The translations under genes were made by a program, and so were the position numbers. The notes beneath the pieces are model-generated. The model was not told where the DNA came from, searched no databases, and saw nothing but the letters and a program-made list of their open reading frames with translations. From the NCBI GenBank assembly GCA_013001595.1, contig JABDMH010000124.1, positions 1 to 46,249 on the forward strand: a stretch of 46,249 bases of DNA, written 5' to 3'. Source of the stretch: Saprospiraceae bacterium (lineage in GTDB: Bacteria; Bacteroidota; Bacteroidia; Chitinophagales; Saprospiraceae). This document shows, piece after piece, positions 1-9,700 of the stretch; within the stretch, counting starts at the first letter, position 1; every line of letters starts with the position of its first letter.

Positions 1-2
1 AA

Positions 3-2267
3 TTGGATGGAAGTCAGAAACCACATTGGTCCAACGATCCGAACTGGCCAGCCACCACTTCTCCCTATAGTGCCAATGTAAATGGAAAAAAAAGTGACTT
101 CTTTCAAACCGGGCATAATTTTGCCACTAACTTGGGTATTTCTACACGAACAGAAAATACACAGTCTTATTTTTCCTATACCTACACCGACGCTGAGGGA
201 ATTGTGCCGAACAACGCACTGGAGTCACATAATCTCAGTGTCAGGATGAATACCAAGCTACTTGACAAATTCTCGCTTGATACAAAGGTCAATTACATCC
301 GTATAAACCGTGAAAATATATTGCATGAGGGTAGTGTTTATGAGAACCCAATCAGTGCTCTTTATAGAATGCCCGTCAATATTCAAACTGAAGATGTTCG
401 CGTCTATGAATTTACCGACAACGAAGGGTTAAATAAGCAGCACTTCTGGCAGCCTGGTATCAACGCACCTGGGAATGCTTATTGGGCACTCAATAACATA
501 TCCCATGATCATCTGGAAGAGCGCCTCATTGGTTTAATCTCCTTAAAGTATGATATCACCGATGACTTTAGCATCCTGGCTCGATCTTCTATTGATAGGG
601 ACAATTTTCATGGCACAGAACACTTTGCAACCGATTCGTATATCATCGCCGATCGCGGATTCTACCGAACAAGAGATAATAGAGGTTTTGAATGGAACTC
701 TGACGTCCTTCTTAATTATCAAAGAGATCTAGCTTTCGACCTTTCCCTGGATGTCATTGCCGGTGGTGCCGTGAGGAGCAACGAACGTGGAGAGATTATT
801 GGCAATTCTGGCGGACGAAGAAGTCCGCTCAATGTGCCCAACCTTTTTTCTTTTGGCAATACCAGCAACATCACAGTGAGTGAATCTTTTTCACGTACAG
901 CAATTCAGTCACTGTATGGATTTGCGACCATGGTATGGAAAAATGCCATTTATTTGGACATTAGTGGTAGAAACGATTGGAGCTCAACCCTCAAGAGTGA
1001 CAATCGGTCATTTTTCTATCCCTCGGTTGGCGTAAGTGTTGTGGCATCCGATCTCATGGCTACTACGCCAAGTTGGCTTTCACTACTCAAATTGAGCGCT
1101 TCTTATGCCGAAGTGGGTAATGATACCGATCCTTTTCAAACCGTACGGGCTGCTGAGGTTCATGATGGCGGTACCAACGGGTTTTTACAGCTGGCGACCA
1201 CCATACCTAATGCAAATTTATTACCAGAAAAAACCAGTTCGGCCGAGATGGGACTTGAGGTGCAGCTATTTCAAAATAGAATGGGATTTGATCTCACTTA
1301 TTACAAATCTAATAGTACCAACCAATTGTTCTCGATACCCCTTCCGATAACCTCAGGGGCAAATGGGATATTCTTGAACGGAGCTGATATTCAGAATCAG
1401 GGTATTGAACTGGTGATTCATTCGGGCATGATTAGATCCTCAAGGTTTAACTGGGATCTTACCCTGAACTATGCGGCTAACAAAAGTGAAGTAAAAGAGA
1501 TCGCTGAAAAGTTGGACCGCCTAAAACTTGGTGGTGGTAGCGCTTTGGCCCAACTATGGCTTATTGAAGGCAGACCGTGGGGTGACATATATGCGCGAGG
1601 ATTTGTTAGAGATGAGCAAGGAAGGGTCATCGTAGAGTTCAGGGAAGGGTCATTGCGTTTTAACGGTCTTCCCAGCGTCACAAATGGGTTTGATGTTCAA
1701 GTGGGCAATTATAATCCGGACTTCCTGGCAGGTATGAGAAATTCTTTTTCTTTTGGAGACTTCAACTTCAACTTCCTCATTGATATTCGTGAGGGTGGCA
1801 ACCTAATATCCTCTACTAACACCATTATGTCAGTTTATGGACAAACGGAGGAAACCCTCATTGGCAGAGAAGGAGGACTGGTTTTTGGAAAGGATATCTT
1901 TGCTAATGAAACAGCAGTTCAGCAAGATGGTACACCAAATACTGTTGCCACCACAGCTGAGAAATTTTGGTCGCTCGTCGGCGGATGCTGCGCCCCTGTC
2001 GGAGAAGCGTTCATTTTAGATGCTTCCAATATTCGACTGAGAGAAGCTGTACTGGGATACAATGTACCACAATCTGTCCTGACAAATTCACCATTGTCAT
2101 CCTTCAAAGTATCCTTAGTAGGCAGGAATCTGTTCTTTATCTCCAATAAGGCGGGTAATGTTGATCCCGAAGTCTTGGTCGGAACGGGCATAACTGCGGA
2201 GCGTGAACAATCATTTGCACCACCTACCATGAGGGAGTATGGACTCAATCTCAAATTCGGGTTTTGA
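3..2267 (+). CDS. SusC/RagA-family TonB-linked outer-membrane porin, 5' end cut by window edge
   Basis: About 754 codons are present, open to the left edge. A complete SusC is usually about 1000 residues, so the signal peptide, CarbD-like domain and plug are probably outside. What remains is beta-barrel: alternating aromatic and polar strands, and the family hallmark SGRNDWSSTL followed by FFYPSVGVS near residues 320-345. The protein ends in KFGF with a terminal Phe, as expected for a BamA-inserted barrel. The family imports glycans or other oligomers across the outer membrane with a SusD lipoprotein and TonB energy. No susD follows; the next gene is a phosphatase-like lipoprotein on the same strand, so the substrate may be a phosphorylated compound (inference). 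A partner SusD could only lie upstream of the window or elsewhere. Confidence 0.93.
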   Translation: MDGSQKPHWSNDPNWPATTSPYSANVNGKKSDFFQTGHNFATNLGISTRTENTQSYFSYTYTDAEGIVPNNALESHNLSVRMNTKLLDKFSLDTKVNYIRINRENILHEGSVYENPISALYRMPVNIQTEDVRVYEFTDNEGLNKQHFWQPGINAPGNAYWALNNISHDHLEERLIGLISLKYDITDDFSILARSSIDRDNFHGTEHFATDSYIIADRGFYRTRDNRGFEWNSDVLLNYQRDLAFDLSLDVIAGGAVRSNERGEIIGNSGGRRSPLNVPNLFSFGNTSNITVSESFSRTAIQSLYGFATMVWKNAIYLDISGRNDWSSTLKSDNRSFFYPSVGVSVVASDLMATTPSWLSLLKLSASYAEVGNDTDPFQTVRAAEVHDGGTNGFLQLATTIPNANLLPEKTSSAEMGLEVQLFQNRMGFDLTYYKSNSTNQLFSIPLPITSGANGIFLNGADIQNQGIELVIHSGMIRSSRFNWDLTLNYAANKSEVKEIAEKLDRLKLGGGSALAQLWLIEGRPWGDIYARGFVRDEQGRVIVEFREGSLRFNGLPSVTNGFDVQVGNYNPDFLAGMRNSFSFGDFNFNFLIDIREGGNLISSTNTIMSVYGQTEETLIGREGGLVFGKDIFANETAVQQDGTPNTVATTAEKFWSLVGGCCAPVGEAFILDASNIRLREAVLGYNVPQSVLTNSPLSSFKVSLVGRNLFFISNKAGNVDPEVLVGTGITAEREQSFAPPTMREYGLNLKFGF

Positions 2268-2376
2268 TTATCTATTGTAGGTTTCTCACCGCGAGAGCTT
2301 TCTTTTGACACCATATCTTCTGATTGGCGGGCCACCTGGTTTTAGACTTCCGGCCAATTTGCATTTATAATGTTAA

Positions 2377-2391
2377 GGAGCCCCCGGCTCC
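2377..2391 (+). terminator. Short GC hairpin after susC
   Basis: GGAGCC, loop CCC, GGCTCC forms a perfect 6-bp stem 110 bp after the susC stop and 90 bp before the phosphatase start. There is no T-run behind it, so it is a weak terminator candidate or an mRNA-end stabiliser rather than a canonical Rho-independent terminator. Confidence 0.35.
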
Positions 2392-2479
2392 CAAGCCAAA
2401 CTTTAAGTAGATATTGAATCGAAAACTGCGGGAACAATTCAGATTATTATAACTATTTTCCCTCTAAATAACGAAGCAA

Positions 2480-3865
2480 ATGATAAAAACTCCTGCTACC
2501 CTTTTGATTGTATTTTCGGCATTTATTATCAGCCTTGTCACATTGGGATGTCGAACGGTCTCTGAGTTTCCAGCTGCCTCTGATAAATATCGTTTGGTTT
2601 GGAATGATGATCCCACAACTAGTATCACGATCGCTTGGGATCAACATGAAAAGGCCGAACCCACTGTCATGTATGGCACCAAAGACAAGGGTAGAAAGCA
2701 TTGGAAGTATAAATTCACAAAGCCGGCAGACCGGATTTTGGATAAATATGAAATGAAAACGCATTTTGCCAAACTAAGCAACCTCAAGTCAGATAAATCA
2801 TATTATTTTGTAATCAAAGACCAAAAGGGCGTTAGTGAGCGATTTTGGTTTCGTACTGCTCCCAATCGACCGAAGGCCTTTACCTTTATCGCTGGCGGAG
2901 ATACCAAGAGTGAAGATGGCCCATTAGAGGCAGGAAGGGCTTCCAATCGCTTGGTATCAAAACTGAGACCACTTTTCGTTATGTTTAATGGCGATTTTTG
3001 CAGCGGTAATGGTACCGTGCCAGATCGGTGGCACACTTGGTTGCGAGATTGGCAAGAACTGACCACGACTGAAGATGGTCGAATGATTCCAATATTTCCG
3101 GTTCATGGAAATCATGAAAACGGAGATCATGCGAATTTAAATTACATATTTAATGCACCCTACCAGGAAAGCGATTCTGCAAAGATCTACTATTCTCTTT
3201 CCTTGGGTGGTGGGTTCTTCCATATCATGGCCCTAAATTCTTCTGTTGACGAAGGTGGCAGCCAACGTGATTGGTTAGAAAATGATCTCAAAAGGCACGA
3301 GCATTACACTTTTAAAATTGCCGGTTATCATAAACCTTTTTGGCCCCACACCAGTAGAAAAGCTGAGAATCCTTACCAATACAATCAATGGGCTCATTTA
3401 TTTTATAGATACCATTTGAATATTTCTATGGATGGAGATTCTCACATGAGTAAGATTACCTATCCTTTGCGCCCTGACAGTTCGGCAGCCGGTTCGTATA
3501 TGGGTTATGTACGCGACGATAAAGATGGAACCATGTTTCTGGGTGAAGGTAGTTGGGGTGCGTTTCCGCGAGCCAATGACGACGACAAACCATGGACCAT
3601 TAAGAGCTTTGAAGGCAATCAGATTAAGTGGATTCACGTGCTGCCAAGTGGGGAAAATTTACCGGATCGAATGAGTATCTATACGGTGGTTAGCTGTACC
3701 TACGACGAAAATGAAAAACAAACCTTGTACGATGCCGAAGTGGAAAGTCTCACCGAAGATAACATGTTTAAGATTCCAGACAATATAAAACTGGTGGAAA
3801 ATGGACTCTATGGATTCGAGATAAAGTATCCATTTTCCCTAAATCAGGTGGTTACCAAAAATTAG
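2480..3865 (+). CDS. Purple-acid-phosphatase-like metallophosphoesterase lipoprotein
   Basis: 461 residues. A lipoprotein signal peptide with lipobox VTLGC (Cys24) predicts anchoring in the envelope. Residues about 35-130 look like the fibronectin-type N domain of purple acid phosphatases; 135-345 is the calcineurin-like metal core. Visible motifs: GGDTKS (Asp141), NGDF (Asp172), GNHE (210-213) and GYHKP (His284). The final block is GDSH (319-322) where the family normally has GHxH, so one metal-ligand His appears to be Asp. Expected reaction: hydrolysis of phosphate monoesters or diesters in the periplasm or at the surface. It follows a susC on the same strand, with a hairpin between, suggesting uptake of phosphorylated material (inference). 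The altered fifth motif leaves catalysis uncertain. Confidence 0.85.
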   Translation: MIKTPATLLIVFSAFIISLVTLGCRTVSEFPAASDKYRLVWNDDPTTSITIAWDQHEKAEPTVMYGTKDKGRKHWKYKFTKPADRILDKYEMKTHFAKLSNLKSDKSYYFVIKDQKGVSERFWFRTAPNRPKAFTFIAGGDTKSEDGPLEAGRASNRLVSKLRPLFVMFNGDFCSGNGTVPDRWHTWLRDWQELTTTEDGRMIPIFPVHGNHENGDHANLNYIFNAPYQESDSAKIYYSLSLGGGFFHIMALNSSVDEGGSQRDWLENDLKRHEHYTFKIAGYHKPFWPHTSRKAENPYQYNQWAHLFYRYHLNISMDGDSHMSKITYPLRPDSSAAGSYMGYVRDDKDGTMFLGEGSWGAFPRANDDDKPWTIKSFEGNQIKWIHVLPSGENLPDRMSIYTVVSCTYDENEKQTLYDAEVESLTEDNMFKIPDNIKLVENGLYGFEIKYPFSLNQVVTKN

Positions 3866-4284
3866 AAATAATCGGCTCACCACGGCCAAATCTATATATT
3901 AATATATCACGCCAAAAAATTGACGAGCCTTTTCTTAACCCTAGATGAGCGTAAGGATAGATCCAATTTATCCCTTTCAGCATTCCAAATATTGCTTTTA
4001 TATTTGACATAGCCTGCTTTTCACTGGCAAAGAAATCAATATTTAGACTTTGAGATTGGCATTTGAATCCGGATTATGTATTGGGATTTCGTAGTAAGAG
4101 GTATAAATGCAATAAAGACGGAGCCTGTCACGCCATGGCGTGATGCTCCAAGCGCTTTTTGACTCATACCCGAAAGATTCTGATCTGCGCGGATCGGGTG
4201 TGACTGCGCTCGAAATGAGGGAACCACGAAAGTCGGTAAGTAGCTGATCAACATTATGGTCCGCGAGCACTCGAAGCTGCTCAG
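3866..4284. other. Gene-free stretch with a 16-bp palindrome and hairpins
   Basis: No credible coding sequence. 4128-4143 is a perfect palindrome (TCACGCCATGGCGTGA) nested inside GAGC (4121-4124) and GCTC (4145-4148). Shortly after, ACCCGA and TCGGGT can pair around 4169-4200. Weak overlapping minus-strand open frames here have no recognisable content. Confidence 0.5.
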
Positions 4285-4345
4285 CAATCATTTGCACCAC
4301 TTAGCATGAGGGAATTTTGGAATCAATTCTAAATTCGGATTTTAG
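4285..4345 (+). pseudogene. Remnant of the 3' end of a second susC gene
   Basis: This stretch resembles the last 20 codons of the susC at the left edge (2208-2267). Read with one base removed from the T-run in ggaattttgg it encodes QSFAPLSMREFG and then INSKFGF and a stop; the intact gene encodes QSFAPPTMREYG and then LNLKFGF and a stop. I see no homology upstream of 4285, so only the terminal signature survives. It implies that a tandem or neighbouring susC copy was lost by deletion or recombination. Confidence 0.8.
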
Positions 4346-4508
4346 TCAAAATTTGTTGTTGCCCTACACAGGGATTTCTAGAACATTTTTTGAGATTATA
4401 GACAAATACAATACATTATCGCCGATAGACTATTTGTATATTCAACTCAGCTTTAAACAAAAGTTATGAGGCATATAAATTCGATAACAGATTTTCTTAG
4501 GTTATTCA

Positions 4509-5502
4509 TTAAAGTTTCCCTTTAGCACTAAATTTTCTGACGTTTTCTTGATAGAGCTTGCGCTGAGATTTAAGCAACGCAGGATATCTAGGATGATCAC
4601 GTAGGGGTGTGACCAAATCTAAATAAGAACGATCTACACCCTCCTCCATTTGATCCTCTTCTACTGAAAGAAGGTAGTAAATACATCTGTAGGGATTTCT
4701 TCTAATATCTGCTCCCATATAATCGAACCATTCATCCCCATGACAGAGAAGCAGAAAGATGTTCCCGCTTCTTGAAAAATCAAGAGCCTTTTTATTTCCT
4801 TTGGCGGCATAGATTAGGGCTTTCCACGCTTTTCCTGAATCTCTAAATAGTGCACTTGTTCGATCTGGGTTCCACTACTGATTAGCGCAGCTTTGAGATA
4901 GAGATCTTGATAAGGGAGATGGCAAACGCTTTTTTCTGCAGTAGACAAAAAACAGCGTTGTAGTCCAGCGATTTGTTCTGATGACAGCTGACACTCTATT
5001 CTGGAAAATTCACCCCCTTTCTTTTTAAATACCCTGATTTTTCGTTTCATGTTTTTGTACATTTTGATGTAGTCCTCGATAGAATTCAACGAGGAACAAT
5101 CTACAATGGCATGTGGTAGGGCAGGTAGATGACAAGACTGATCATAACGAGATTGGTTGTAGTCATAATCATTAATGATGGTCAAAATTTGGTCCTTCTT
5201 AAGGAAATTGATCATGACTGCGAAGATTTCTTCTGCTTTGCTCGACGTCTTTGCGAATCCTTGATTAGACCTCATGTCCATGCATGTGCCGAATCTGATC
5301 CAGAGGCAACAGGGAATTCGAACAACATCTATGATCCTCGCTAAGAGTTTATTGTCAAAGAGGGATTGACCATACCGCTTGCATTCTATGATAATTGCCG
5401 CCCCATAAAGCTCTGACTGCTTATATGCTCGAAGCAGTAGCGGTCGAGTGTTTTTTTGTGTCGCCCTGAAAAGGCAAGCATAGACATCCCAAATGCGATC
5501 AT
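4509..5502 (-). pseudogene. GNAT-like (BioF2-type) acyltransferase, broken by two frameshifts
   Basis: Reading the minus strand from an ATG at 5502, three open segments join into one protein of about 330 residues if one base is restored in each of two homopolymers: a C-run at 5401-5404 and a T-run at 4830-4833 (plus-strand view). The joined product has GRHKKTLDRY near the start, a basic stretch MYKNMKRKIRVFKKKGGEF in the middle, and a C-terminal part reading YMGADIRRNPYRCIYYLL. This order resembles GNAT-fold acyltransferases of the BioF2/FemAB type, where a basic helix precedes the acceptor-binding half. Specific function unknown. It starts 63 bp after the toroid gene on the same strand, so the two were probably cotranscribed. 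Both breaks are single-base losses, so this could be an intact gene with sequence errors. Confidence 0.6.
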
Positions 5503-5564
5503 CTTATTGAAAAGCTGAGTTTTATACGCACTTAAAGATCCCAGTTTTAAAGGTTTTGGAAGAA

Positions 5565-6461
5565 CTATTGGTGTTGATAGAAGTCCAACACTTCTCGAGC
5601 CCTATGGGTAATGAATGGATTAGGTCGATTTAAGGGTCCTGTACTAGTGGCTAGATTGTTCACTTTTCTCTCTAGATACCAATTGCCGTCTAGTTGTTGT
5701 TTTGATTTCAAAAGATCAAGAGCTGGAATAAGCCGATCAGATTTCACCTTCTCTCGTTTTAATAACCAAAGTATTTCTAAGAAATCACTTTTGTACATGT
5801 TGGGAAAAGTGAGTTTGTCCATTCGATTGATCATAATCCTTTGATCGTTTCGAGAACTATAGCATACTTTGTGTAAGAGGATAAAGTCAATACATCGCTC
5901 TGCCAATCTATTGACTTCATCAGTCCGATCTGCCTGAGGAATGAAAGAAATACCTTTTAATAGTTTCACGATTCCCCAATAACAGGTGTGTTTTCCATAG
6001 CAACTCGTATTGCTACAAAATTCATTTTTTTCACCAAGATATGTGCCATCATCAAACCTTTGATATTTACTGAAAAACTGTAAGGCTTGCAAGCTCTTCT
6101 GTCCGGGTGAACCGTTGAAGTAAGAGTCGATGTAGACCATGTTGCCATTCAAGCAAGGAATGGGAAAGTGATCTTCTTTCAAGCTGTAGATTCCGAATTT
6201 CGGGTCGAAAAAGTGTTTTTTTATTTTCTCCAGTGGTTTTTGAATTCGGGTGTCATCTGCCGGGTGTTTAATATCTGCCACCATGATTAATGTCCATAAT
6301 GTTGCCTTGAAATTAGGCACATAATGAAGATAATCTGGATAGTATTTATGAGATTCTGGCAGCGTCTTCCAGAAGCCACTATCTTGTTGATTGGCAAAGA
6401 TCCTTTCTGAGATTTGATGGACGAGATGCATCTCTGTGCTATTTTTGAGGCTCAGCCACAT
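5565..6461 (-). CDS. Alpha-toroid protein (prenyltransferase/squalene-cyclase-like repeats)
   Basis: 298 residues, no signal peptide. It matches from memory a family often labelled squalene-cyclase-like or, misleadingly, nitrogen fixation protein NifH: helix-pair repeats ending in short D-G-x-[WFY] turns (DDGTYL at about 137, LDGNWYL at about 258), the block CYGKHTCYWGIVKLLKGI (154-171), then CIDFILLHKVCY (190-201), TFPNMYKSDFLEILWLL (218-234) and a C-terminal ITHRAREVLDFY. Six Cys (103, 149, 154, 160, 190, 200) and several His could bind metal. The fold is that of terpene cyclases and protein prenyltransferases, but the DXDD and QW motifs of true cyclases are not evident, so no reaction can be assigned. 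The broken GNAT gene follows on the same strand. Confidence 0.7.
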   Translation of the reverse strand: MWLSLKNSTEMHLVHQISERIFANQQDSGFWKTLPESHKYYPDYLHYVPNFKATLWTLIMVADIKHPADDTRIQKPLEKIKKHFFDPKFGIYSLKEDHFPIPCLNGNMVYIDSYFNGSPGQKSLQALQFFSKYQRFDDGTYLGEKNEFCSNTSCYGKHTCYWGIVKLLKGISFIPQADRTDEVNRLAERCIDFILLHKVCYSSRNDQRIMINRMDKLTFPNMYKSDFLEILWLLKREKVKSDRLIPALDLLKSKQQLDGNWYLERKVNNLATSTGPLNRPNPFITHRAREVLDFYQHQ

Positions 6462-6754
6462 TAGATTATTACATAATGTTAGCTAAGCCTAGTGCCTTAT
6501 AAGAAAGTTACGAAAACATAGCCACCTGAACCTAAGTTTAACAAGAGTTTTGATCTGTAGGAGAATAGCAGCAAACAAAAATTCAAGGGTGATCTACAAG
6601 CGTGGTTCAACGCCTTGAGGATCTAGCGAGACATCCTACATTCTTCTATAGTGGTCCTTAACTATGCTGATAGAATAACTGACTGCAGATCTATATATAA
6701 ATTGATCTGAAATTCCGTAACCTTGCTTAGGTTCCGACATTCGACCGCTAGAAT

Positions 6755-9700
6755 ATGTTTAAGAAAAGCCCAATGTGCATCAGGTCCAAATATCTCTACT
6801 TTTCCCTCACTGGTTGTTTACTTTTCTTATTTCCCAGCTTACTCCACGGTCAGCAGAGTGTATTTCAGTGGCCCGATATGAAGATGGAGACCAGACCATG
6901 GACGCGCTGGTGGTGGCCTGCCTCAGCGGTAGATAGTGCCAACATAAGCTGGAACCTGGAGCAGATCGCCGCTGCCGGCTTTGGGGGAGTAGAAATCACA
7001 CCGATCTATGGAGCCAAAGGCCAAGAGCATCGCTTTATTGACTATCTCTCTGATCGTTGGATAGACATGTTTAGTTGGACCGTGGCAGAATGTGGGCGGC
7101 TGCAATTGGGGGTAGATATGCCTCCAGGTACGGGCTGGCGAACTGGTGGTCCATGGGTGGCACTGGAAGATGCAGATTCTAAGTTGGCTATTGACATTGA
7201 CCATCCCATGCCTGGAGAGATCTGGAAATATTCCTGTGCGGGAAAGCGTATTTTGGCCATCGTGGCCTACGGATCTTTTGAACCGATTAACCTCACAGAC
7301 CGGATGCAGGCGGACTCCAACTTGATCTGGGAGGTTCCCATAGGTACTGAGCATATATATATTGCTCATTTGCAGTATCGTGGAGGAAATGTCAAACGCC
7401 CTGCACCGGGTGGTGAAGGCTATGCCGTTACACCCTATTCGCGGAATGTATTAAGGCGTTTTCTAAAAGAATTCGCTCGACGTTCGGCGGGATTTCCACA
7501 AAATGCGCTTCGAGCCTATTTCCACGATTCTTTTGAATATGTCGGAGATGCATGTGCTGACATTTTTGTGCGCTTCAAGTCAATCAAAGGTTATGATTTA
7601 AGTCGCCACCTACCTGCCCTGAATGGACAAGCTGATCCAGACCAGGTGCTGCGTGTACAAGCTGATTATCGAGACGTGTTGGGCCAGCTGGTATTGCAAG
7701 ACTTTTCTAATACTTTAAGCCAGTGGTCTCACGAACAAGGAAGTCTCTTCAAAAACCAAGCCCATGGGTCACCGGGGAATTTGCTCGACCTATATGCCGC
7801 TGCGGATATACCAGAAACGGAGATCTTCGGTACGCTCTCTGGTCCTGATGCCGACCGACTGATAAATCAGTTTGCCTCTTCGGCCGCACATATAGTGGGA
7901 AAACCACTCACCTCAGCGGAAGGTTGTACTTGGTTGGGAGAGCATTTTACCGTAGGTCTGGATAGTATGAAAGCAGCCATGGACCATCTGTTCTTGGGGG
8001 GTGTGAATCATGTAGCATTTCATGGTACCATCTATTCTCCCCTCGATATACCTTGGCCAGGATGGCTATTTTATGCATCCGTACAGATGAATCCCCTAAA
8101 TCCCGTGTGGGCGGCAGTACCTGCTTTAAATACTTACTTGTCCCGCTGTCAGGCCATTCTGCAATCAGGCCAGCCCGATAACGATATCTTGCTCTATTGG
8201 CCCTACCAAGATGCCATTCATGGTGAAGCTCCATTGAAAAAACAACTGGCAGTGCACGATCCCGATTGGTTTTATAATGAACCCGTCAGTGATATTGCCT
8301 CAATGTTAGAGAAGAACGGTTATGCTTTTGATTACATTTCTGACCAACAACTTGCTTCGCTGAGTATTGAAAGTGGTCAGATCATAGCTCCGGGCGGAGA
8401 CTACAAACTCTTGATCATACCTAGTTGCATGTATCTACCGGCAGAGACCGCACATCGTTTCTTGGATTTAGCGGATGCAGGAGCAATGATTATTCTCGAA
8501 GGTCATGTACCTATGGCTCCTGGCTGGCACAATATGGAAGAGAGAACGGCTGAATTAAAAAGAATCTGGAACCAATTTCAGCAAGTGAAAGGAGTAAGGA
8601 AAGTGGTCGATGTTTATGAGGCATTGAAAACAGCGGGCATTAGAAGAGAAATGCTTACAGATGTAGAGGGACTTGAATTTATTCGCAGAAAGACCGATCA
8701 CGGGACGGAATATTTTTTGGTTAATCAAAGGAAGCAACCATTTGAGGGTTGGATACCACTTGATGTGGAGGCCCAAAGTGTCATTCTTATGGATCCCATG
8801 ACTGGATCCAGCGGAAAAGGATATGTGCAGGATGTCCGGGATGGTACCAATGTTTTGGTGCAGTTGCCCAGTAAGAGTTCAATAGTCCTGCGAGCCTTGT
8901 CGCACGAAATTGAGGGAGCCCAGTGGACATACACCTATGCAGGATTAGGCTTATCGCTTGATCGCAACTGGAAAATCGAATTCATATCAGGAGGAGAAAC
9001 CTTGCCGCCCAGTGGTGAAATGACCGTGCTCGATTCATGGACAACCTTAGGAGAACAAGCAGCTGCCTTTTCTGGCACCGCTAAATATTCGTTGCGATTT
9101 GATGATCCCGGTAGGGCAGAAAAATACAAATTGGATCTGGGCAATGTTCAAAGTACCGCGGCAGTTCATCTCAATGGTCAAAAAATGGGCACCTCAATAA
9201 TAGCGCCTTTCCAGTTTGTCCTCACGGGTTTGCAACCAAAGGATAATCTACTCGAAGTACATGTCACCAATCTCGCTGCCAACCGGATCCGGGACTTAGA
9301 CCGGAGGGAAGTGGTCTGGAAAAATTTCTATGATATTAATTTCGTAAACATTGATTACGAAAAATTTGATGCTTCAAATTGGCCGGTGCGCTCTGCTGGA
9401 TTACTCGGTCCAGTTACGTTGCAACCCATGGTGGATGACGTGTACGCCTTCTCATATTTTGTCGGCAATGGGGAAGACGGACTGCACTTGGCACTTAGCT
9501 CCGATGGTAAGAAGTGGAGTGCGGTAAATGGCGGTCAATCGCTGTTGCAACCGAAAGTAGGGGAGTCAAAGTTGATGCGTGATCCTTGTATTGTTCGTGG
9601 TCCAGATGGAGCATTTCATATGGTTTGGACCACTTCATGGGGAGGACATACCATTGGATATGCCCATGCATCGGATCTTATCCATTGGTCTGAACAAAAA

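Noticed and set aside
1919-2335. 138-codon minus-strand frame over the end of susC
   Set aside because: Antisense shadow of the barrel gene with no recognisable motifs.
5129-5344. 71-codon plus-strand frame within the GNAT-like gene
   Set aside because: Antisense to the better supported acyltransferase reading, with no motif of its own.
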